From NCBI RefSeq assembly GCF_900182645.1, contig NZ_FXTA01000005.1, forward strand, positions 372,001 to 436,000: 64,000 nucleotides of DNA, given 5' to 3'. Under the pieces are notes generated by a model. It had not been told where the DNA came from. It did not search any database and worked only from the letters and a program-made list of their open reading frames with translations. The translations under genes and the position numbers were made by a program. How positions within the stretch are numbered: position 1 is the stretch's first letter; the number at the start of each line of letters is the position of its first letter. The DNA is from Flavobacterium resistens. GTDB lineage: Bacteria; Bacteroidota; Bacteroidia; Flavobacteriales; Flavobacteriaceae. Below are positions 58,982 through 64,000 of this stretch, in pieces.

Positions 58982-60112
58982 TTAATTGGCAAATTTCAGA
59001 AAAGAAAAATCTGGATCCCGCATTGTAAGTTCATTATTTCTGGTTTCTTTCTGCGCTTCTTTGGCATAAACAAACATTCTTTGTTCATAATCTGAAATTG
59101 CGTTTTCAATGCTTTTAAATTTTCCATCCAAAAGATTTTCTGCCAAAATCATCGCATCGACAAGTCCAATATTTGCTCCTTGCCCGGCAAAAGGAGGCAT
59201 TAAATGCGCTGCGTCGCCAATAAGCGTTATGGGCAAAATGCGATTGTTTTTCCATTCATTTTCTAATGAAATTTTTCGCGTTGGCAATCCCACAAAAAAT
59301 GCTGTTGCGCGAAATAATTCTTTATAAGTTTCATTCCATTCCGAGAAACGATTTATCAGAAATGAACTTATACTTTCTGTATCTTTAAAATTTAATTCAT
59401 TTTCTAAAGTCCAATCTAAAGGCGTTTTAAAAATGACATTATAGCTCAACGAATCTTTATTCTTCGGATTTGCAACTAATAAATTACCATCGTAAGCAGA
59501 CATTAAAATATTGCCATCGCATAAATTAAAAAAGTCTTTGCATGAAATTTCAGCATCCGAAACTTCGCCCTGAATCATGTATGTTCCAGTTTCTTCAACT
59601 TCGGCATCAGTAATATATTTTCTAATTGCCGACATTCCGCCATTTGCTCCAATAATAAAATCTGCGATTGCGGTTTCTTTGTTTTCAAAATGCAAAATCC
59701 ATTTTCCGTCTTTTGCTTCAAGTTCAGTTACTTTGCTATTCCAGATAACAGTTTTTTCTTTTAAACTTTCGAGCAATAAAGTTCTTAAATCATTTCTATT
59801 GATTTCGGGATTATCCTGAGCTTCTTGCGGAGTTATTTTTTGAACAGATAAAACATTTCCTTTTTCGTCTGCAATGGTTCTTCCCATCGGAATTGCGAGT
59901 TCAAAATACTGTTCTAACAATCCTGCTTTTTGCATTGCTTCCTGTCCTGAACCTTTATGCAAATCAAGCGTTCCGCCCCAAATTCTGGTTTGTGCATTTT
60001 TGTCTCTTTCGTAAACTGAAACATCGATTCCTTTCTGTTGTAATAATATTGCCATGGTAAGACCAACTGGCCCAGCGCCAATAATGGCTATTTTTTTATT
60101 TTGAAGTAACAT
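58982..60112 (-). CDS. TetX-like FAD-dependent monooxygenase
   Basis: A 376-residue group A flavin monooxygenase. IIGAGPVGLTMAILLQQKG is the FAD loop at the N-terminus, and LIGDAAHLMPPFAGQGANIGLVDA near the C-terminus is the motif shared with Tet(X) tetracycline-inactivating enzymes. The length fits Tet(X) (about 380), and RNDLRTLLLESL is the active-site helix. Similarity is not proof of tetracycline activity. A TTTTGTATC inverted repeat sits before the start. An AraC regulator gene follows upstream. Confidence 0.88.
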   Translation of the reverse strand: MLLQNKKIAIIGAGPVGLTMAILLQQKGIDVSVYERDKNAQTRIWGGTLDLHKGSGQEAMQKAGLLEQYFELAIPMGRTIADEKGNVLSVQKITPQEAQDNPEINRNDLRTLLLESLKEKTVIWNSKVTELEAKDGKWILHFENKETAIADFIIGANGGMSAIRKYITDAEVEETGTYMIQGEVSDAEISCKDFFNLCDGNILMSAYDGNLLVANPKNKDSLSYNVIFKTPLDWTLENELNFKDTESISSFLINRFSEWNETYKELFRATAFFVGLPTRKISLENEWKNNRILPITLIGDAAHLMPPFAGQGANIGLVDAMILAENLLDGKFKSIENAISDYEQRMFVYAKEAQKETRNNELTMRDPDFSFLKFAN

Positions 60113-60113
60113 A

Positions 60114-60140
60114 TTTTGTATCGTTTAATGTGATACAAAA
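60114..60140 (-). promoter_or_regulatory. TTTTGTATC inverted repeat before the TetX-like gene
   Basis: TTTTGTATC (60114-60122) and GATACAAAA (60132-60140) are 9-bp arms with a 9-bp spacer, just upstream of the ATG. CAATTTTG on the minus strand (60144-60137) is one mismatch from TAnnTTTG. The TTGTATC half site also occurs before the serine hydrolase gene. Confidence 0.5.
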
Positions 60141-60173
60141 TTGCGAAGAAAGCAGTTGCTGAAATAGTAAAAA

Positions 60174-60938
60174 TCAGTCGTTTTGTGGAGGCAGTTTTTT
60201 AATCGCCAAAATATCCATGAAACGTTCATCGGTATTTTTGCTGAGTTCTTTTGGCGTAACGCCGGAGTATTTTTTGATTTCTTTGATAAAATGATTTTGA
60301 TCGGTGAAATTTAATTCGGGATAAAGTTTGCCTTCACTTAAATTTTTAAACGAAGATCCAAAACGCAAAATCTTGCAATATTCTTTAAGTGAAATCCCGA
60401 ATTGCTGATTAAAATAACGGTTGATCTGACGACTGCTCCAAAATACTTTTTCAGAAAGTTCTTTTACCGAAATGGTTCCGTGTGAGGAATAAATCAGTTC
60501 AAATAATTTTTTCTTTCTTTCATCTATTGGTTTTATGGAAATTGAATTGATTTTCTGCGTTACTTTTTTCTGAAAATTTTCTAAACTTTCAGTGTCAAAC
60601 TCCACAAATTGCCAGAAATCATTCGGAATTTCTTTTCCTCCGTTTAAAACATCTTTAACAGAATCTCCAAATAAATATTCTACGGCCAAAAGTTTAAATC
60701 CAACAGAAAATATTTTGGCATCTTTAGCAATTATTACCTGACCAGGCATTGTATCGAGTCCACGAATTGACATTTCCCATTCTTCTGAATTCATTTTCAT
60801 AAGCGTCATATCCACCATTCCGTTTGGAAGAATTGTTCCAGGAATATCCTTTCCCGATTTGTTTTCCACCATCCAGAAGCTATGAACAAAATGCGAAATA
60901 GAATCTTCGGGTAAAAGAGATTGGATTATCATTTTCAT
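60174..60938 (-). CDS. AraC-family transcriptional regulator
   Basis: A 254-residue AraC-type regulator. The N-terminal domain (about 1-140) has IPGTILPNGMVDMTLM and a small-molecule-sensing appearance (DUF6597-like). The C-terminal double HTH runs from about 160: LSEKVFWSSRQINRYFNQQFGISLKEYCKILRF and GLYP-like end LNFTDQNHFIKEIKKYSGVTPKELSKN. It lies 61 bp upstream of the TetX-like gene on the same strand, so it probably regulates it, possibly at the TTGTATC sites. Confidence 0.9.
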   Translation of the reverse strand: MKMIIQSLLPEDSISHFVHSFWMVENKSGKDIPGTILPNGMVDMTLMKMNSEEWEMSIRGLDTMPGQVIIAKDAKIFSVGFKLLAVEYLFGDSVKDVLNGGKEIPNDFWQFVEFDTESLENFQKKVTQKINSISIKPIDERKKKLFELIYSSHGTISVKELSEKVFWSSRQINRYFNQQFGISLKEYCKILRFGSSFKNLSEGKLYPELNFTDQNHFIKEIKKYSGVTPKELSKNTDERFMDILAIKKLPPQND

Positions 60939-60962
60939 CTTCTCACTACAATTGAATTTGGT

Positions 60963-61466
60963 TTAAATTTCCTTTGTCAGCCGATCCATTTCTTTCAATA
61001 AAGTCGGAATTCGAAATTCGCCGGCCATACTTTCAATTTTCTGAAAAGCATCTTCCAAATCAATTCCGATAGAAGTCACAAACAAAGGTTTTTTACTATC
61101 GCCTCTAAATAAAGGTTTTTTATCTTTTTCAATACTGGCAAAATTAGTTTTGGCAACACCAATAATTGGAATTTTCTTGTTTAGCTTTTCATATAAATGT
61201 CCACCTAAACCGTATTTTTTATCGTCGTCTAAATATACAAAACCATCAACTATTATAATCGTATCTTCTTTTAAATCGATCTTATTCAACAAACTAAGAA
61301 TACAAGGCAGTTCTCTTTTGTAAAATTCTCCCGGAATATATTCTGAGACATTATCAATAATTTCAGTGTGAACTTTAAAATCTTTTTCTTGGTTCCATTC
61401 TGTAAATTCTAAGCAGACTGTTTTGGCTTTATTGTCGTAATAATAAGTATCGAAGGCTAATATCAT
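60963..61466 (-). CDS. Endonuclease V-like protein, short form
   Basis: A 167-residue protein of the endonuclease V family (deaminated-base, inosine-specific nuclease). DNVSEYIPGEFYKRELPCIL is the YIPG...RE motif, IIIVDGFVYLDDDKKYGLGGHLYE is the VDG...G...HLG-like active site, and IIGVAKTNF follows. It is shorter than E. coli EndoV (about 223), lacking part of the N- and C-terminal regions and much of the usual DVxY segment (AFDTYYYDN remains). Activity is therefore uncertain, though the acidic residues of the active site appear present. Confidence 0.75.
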   Translation of the reverse strand: MILAFDTYYYDNKAKTVCLEFTEWNQEKDFKVHTEIIDNVSEYIPGEFYKRELPCILSLLNKIDLKEDTIIIVDGFVYLDDDKKYGLGGHLYEKLNKKIPIIGVAKTNFASIEKDKKPLFRGDSKKPLFVTSIGIDLEDAFQKIESMAGEFRIPTLLKEMDRLTKEI

Positions 61467-61513
61467 GATTTGAAAAGATGTTTTATGCGAATATAATTCT
61501 ATTTCAGCTGAAA

Positions 61514-62842
61514 CTAATTTTCAATCAAACAAATCTCAAAAACTGTTTTTTCGTTTTCATTTTTGTAATTGATGTAACCGCCGTGCGCTTCAATAATATT
61601 TTTGGATAAAGTCAGACCAATTCCGGCGCCTTCATTTCTGGTGGTGAAAAACGGCAGGAAAATTTTGTTTTCGATTTCTTTTTCGATTCCAATTCCGTTG
61701 TCTGCAATTTTTATAAAAGTTCTATTTTCTTTGGCTTCCGCCGAAATGAAAATCTGTTTTTGATTTGTCTTTTTAAGAGCATTTATCGAATTCGTTAAAA
61801 GATTAATTAAAACTTGTTCGATTTGCTGTGCATCAACCGTAATGAAATAATGACGCGAAATTGAATTTACAATCTCGATATTTTCCTTTTTAAACATTGA
61901 TTCCATAATATCGAGACTATTATTCACCAAATCTTTCAATTCTATTTTTTGTTTTTTTGGCGAAGGAAGCATCGCTAGTTTTCGATAACCTTCGACAAAT
62001 TTCTGCAAATGATCGCTTCGTCTGAGCATGGTTTCAACGCTGTTTTTTATGTCTTCCAAATCTTCAGAAGACAACGAATCCTGTTCAACCAAATCCTGCA
62101 GATTTTGACAAATCGAGCGTATTGGCGTTATCGAATTCAGGAGTTCATGCGAAATCACTTTCATCAAATTAATCCAGGCATCTTTCTCTTTTTTCTCGAC
62201 AACATTCTGAATCGAATCTAGTAAAACAATAAAATAATCATTCTTAAAAATCTCCGTTCGCGACGCCTGCAAAACAAAAGTTTGCGAATTTTGCTGATTG
62301 ATACTGATTTCAATTGAAGTTTTTATTTCCTGAAAATCATCTTTTTCAATAATATCACATAATGAAGGCAAATGACTTTTTAGATATTTCCATTTTGAGA
62401 ATTTCGGGACATTAAAATGCGTCGAAAAATAATCGTTCATCAAAAAAACGTTCCAATCTTTTTCTTGTTTTTGTAGAATAATAATTCCTGTTTCAATATT
62501 ATTTAAAATCGAAGTATAAATAATGTCTTTTGAAACCTGCTCGTTTTGTTTGTTTTTCAAAATATCATACAACTGAAACAAATCATTTTCTTTCGATTTA
62601 TGCTTCGAAAAATCCGAACTAAAATCGTTTTGAATAATCGAAGAAATGGTTTTGTCATAAAGTAAAATGATGCTTTTCACATAATTATACAATTCAATTA
62701 TCAGAAGAAAAACAATTAAAAAACCGAAAATAGGTGCAAAAACAAAATTGATTTTATGCAGATAAATAGAAAATTCAATTCCGGCCAAAATCAAAATTAA
62801 CCGCAAAAAAAGAAGTTGATATGTTTTTAATGATTTAAGCAT
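61514..62842 (-). CDS. Membrane-bound sensor histidine kinase (NtrY-like)
   Basis: A 442-residue inner-membrane kinase. Two N-terminal helices (about 7-27 and 34-52) are followed by a PAS-like region (about 105-220), the dimerisation and phosphoacceptor histidine in VISHELLNSITPIRS, and ATPase boxes NLLTNSINALKKT, IADNGIGIEKE and NEGAGIGLTLSKNI. The partner regulator gene is 1 bp upstream on the same strand. The signal is unknown. The pair should control sigma-54 promoters. Confidence 0.94.
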   Translation of the reverse strand: MLKSLKTYQLLFLRLILILAGIEFSIYLHKINFVFAPIFGFLIVFLLIIELYNYVKSIILLYDKTISSIIQNDFSSDFSKHKSKENDLFQLYDILKNKQNEQVSKDIIYTSILNNIETGIIILQKQEKDWNVFLMNDYFSTHFNVPKFSKWKYLKSHLPSLCDIIEKDDFQEIKTSIEISINQQNSQTFVLQASRTEIFKNDYFIVLLDSIQNVVEKKEKDAWINLMKVISHELLNSITPIRSICQNLQDLVEQDSLSSEDLEDIKNSVETMLRRSDHLQKFVEGYRKLAMLPSPKKQKIELKDLVNNSLDIMESMFKKENIEIVNSISRHYFITVDAQQIEQVLINLLTNSINALKKTNQKQIFISAEAKENRTFIKIADNGIGIEKEIENKIFLPFFTTRNEGAGIGLTLSKNIIEAHGGYINYKNENEKTVFEICLIEN

Positions 62843-62843
62843 A

Positions 62844-64000
62844 TTAATTGGTGCTGATATTATATTTTTCTAAACGACGATATAAAGAACCTCTTGACAA
62901 ACCGAGTTCTTCGGCAGTTTTGCTGATATTATTATTGTGTTTCAAAAGTGCTTTTTCGACAGTAGCTTTTTCAACCGAAGAAAGCTGAATATCATCCAGA
63001 TTTTCATATTCGGTGATTTGCTCCAAATCTAAATCGGAAACTGTTATTTTATTGTTTTCGCAGAGAATAATAGCGCGCTCGATTTTATTTTCCATTTCGC
63101 GGATGTTTCCGTTCCAGGCATGTTTTTCAATTTGTTCCAAAACTTTTTTGTCAAAAGTAATTTGGCTTCTTCCATATTTTTCACTGATTTTCTCCAAAAG
63201 ATATTCGGCTAAAGGAATTTTATCTTCGATTCTTTCACGAAGCGGAGGCAAAATAATTTCCATTGTATTAATTCGGTAATACAAATCTTCGCGGAAATTT
63301 TTGTCGGCAACTTCGAGTTTTAAATTCAGATTAGTTGCCGTAATAATTCTAACATTTAAAGGTCTTGGTTTTGTTTCGCCTAATCTAGTTACCGTTTTGG
63401 TTTGAATCACCTGCAATAATTTTGATTGTAAATGAAGAGGTACATTTCCGATTTCATCTAAAAAAATAGTTCCGTTTTGCGCCATTTCAAAACGTCCCGG
63501 CGTATCGGTTTTCGCATCTGTAAAGGCGCCTTTTGCATATCCGAATAATTCGCTTTCGAAAATATTCGAATTCAAAGCGCCCAAATCAACATTAATAAAT
63601 GGCTGATTTTTTCTTTCAGACTGTGAAAAAATATGATGCGCCAGAACGAATTTCCCAGTTCCATTTTCACCAAGAATCAAAACATTGGCATCAGTTTTTG
63701 CAACTTTATCGGCAAGAGAATACGCTTTTTTTATGATTTCAGAATTGCCAATAAAAAAATCATCAACAATTTCAGGACTTTTAATTTTCTTTTGATCTTT
63801 TCGAGATTTATCAACAGCTTGTTTTACCGATTCTAATAGTTTTTTATTTTCCCAAGGTTTCAAAATATAATCAAAAGCACCAGATTTCAAACCTTCAACA
63901 GCCGTTTCCACTTTTCCAAAAGCCGTCATTAAAATAACAACTGTTTTCGGCGAAAGCGTTTTTATTTCTTTCAATAAATACAAACCTTCCCTTCCATCTT
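62844..64000 (-). CDS. Sigma-54-dependent NtrC-family response regulator (5' end outside window)
   Basis: The gene continues beyond the right edge; the reading frame is open to base 64000. The visible part begins inside the receiver domain (DGREGLYLLKE, then VVILMTAFGKVETAVEGLKSGAFDYILKPW), followed by the AAA+ domain with Walker A GENGTGKF, the GAFTDAKTDTPGRFEMA sigma-54 loop and Walker B TIFLDEIG, and a C-terminal Fis-type HTH (KTAEELGLSRGSLYRRLEKYN). GAFTGA of NtrC reads GAFTDA here, a one-residue change in the sigma-54 contact loop. It pairs with the kinase downstream on the transcript. Confidence 0.94.
   Translation of the reverse strand, partial: DGREGLYLLKEIKTLSPKTVVILMTAFGKVETAVEGLKSGAFDYILKPWENKKLLESVKQAVDKSRKDQKKIKSPEIVDDFFIGNSEIIKKAYSLADKVAKTDANVLILGENGTGKFVLAHHIFSQSERKNQPFINVDLGALNSNIFESELFGYAKGAFTDAKTDTPGRFEMAQNGTIFLDEIGNVPLHLQSKLLQVIQTKTVTRLGETKPRPLNVRIITATNLNLKLEVADKNFREDLYYRINTMEIILPPLRERIEDKIPLAEYLLEKISEKYGRSQITFDKKVLEQIEKHAWNGNIREMENKIERAIILCENNKITVSDLDLEQITEYENLDDIQLSSVEKATVEKALLKHNNNISKTAEELGLSRGSLYRRLEKYNISTN

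Overview
This is an AT-rich chromosomal window (about one third G+C by eye) from a member of the Bacteroidota, most probably a Flavobacterium. Three things point there: promoters of the Bacteroidetes type (TTTG, about 19-20 bp, TAnnTTTG) upstream of several genes, no convincing Shine-Dalgarno sites, and a typical flavobacterial gene set (GldE/CorC-like CNNM protein, PQQ-type sugar dehydrogenase lipoprotein, Gly-rich TonB protein next to exbBD and folC, GbsR regulator, M3 peptidase, YHS/DoxX proteins). I see no prophage, complete insertion sequence, CRISPR array or rRNA operon.

Layout. 1-3.7 kb, minus strand: obgE, a CNNM/CBS protein, adk and hpt. 3.8-9.9 kb, plus strand: sugar dehydrogenase, TonB-dependent receptor, a hypothetical, purK and purE. 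10.0-13.4 kb: a small RelE/ParE-type toxin-antitoxin pair, an M3 peptidase and a SanA/YdcF-like protein. 13.5-14.8 kb: a CPA1 antiporter. 14.9-18.9 kb: a GbsR-led operon with three small membrane proteins (two are tandem paralogues), a DCC-motif membrane protein and a TIGR01777 epimerase, followed by a SRPBCC protein and a convergent UbiA-like protein. 20.0-27.4 kb: gcvP, then an envelope/lipid stretch (KAS III-like synthase, methyltransferase, GT2 glycosyltransferase, MlaE permease and MlaF-type ATPase). 27.5-35.8 kb: a long minus-strand block with a beta-barrel-like protein, SprT, SDR, M28 lipoprotein peptidase, then a tightly packed run (LysE-like exporter, membrane-anchored ATP-grasp ligase, NRDE, DinB, DoxX, YHS, peroxiredoxin) headed by a Crp/Fnr regulator. 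35.9-43.4 kb: acyl-CoA dehydrogenase, chalcone-isomerase-like protein, Glu/Leu dehydrogenase, TonB protein convergent with exbD-exbB, and folC.

43.5-50.4 kb is accessory in character: a secreted hypothetical, tRNA-Val, a GIY-YIG nuclease gene ending inside a degenerate second tRNA copy, an amidohydrolase, a membrane protein, a serine hydrolase, an FAD monooxygenase with an N-terminal DnaJ-type zinc domain, and a VOC protein. 50.7-62.8 kb is rich in resistance-type functions: a small exported hypothetical, a complete RND efflux operon (adaptor, pump, outer-membrane factor), a Crp-type regulator, an SMR pump, a TetX-like monooxygenase and an AraC regulator. It is followed by endonuclease V and a histidine kinase/sigma-54 activator pair that runs off the right edge.

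The intergenic DNA is unusually structured: a dispersed palindrome (core CCCGATAGCTATCGGG, four copies), two copies of a roughly 100-bp long-arm hairpin, hairpins built from 7-bp words at several loci, and a GC-rich element with a variant copy. The points I would follow first are the tRNA/GIY-YIG/tRNA-remnant arrangement, the hairpin that covers the peroxiredoxin start codon, the shared ATGCATGCAT palindromes in front of two fatty-acid genes, the zinc-domain monooxygenase, and the ATP-grasp/LysE pair.
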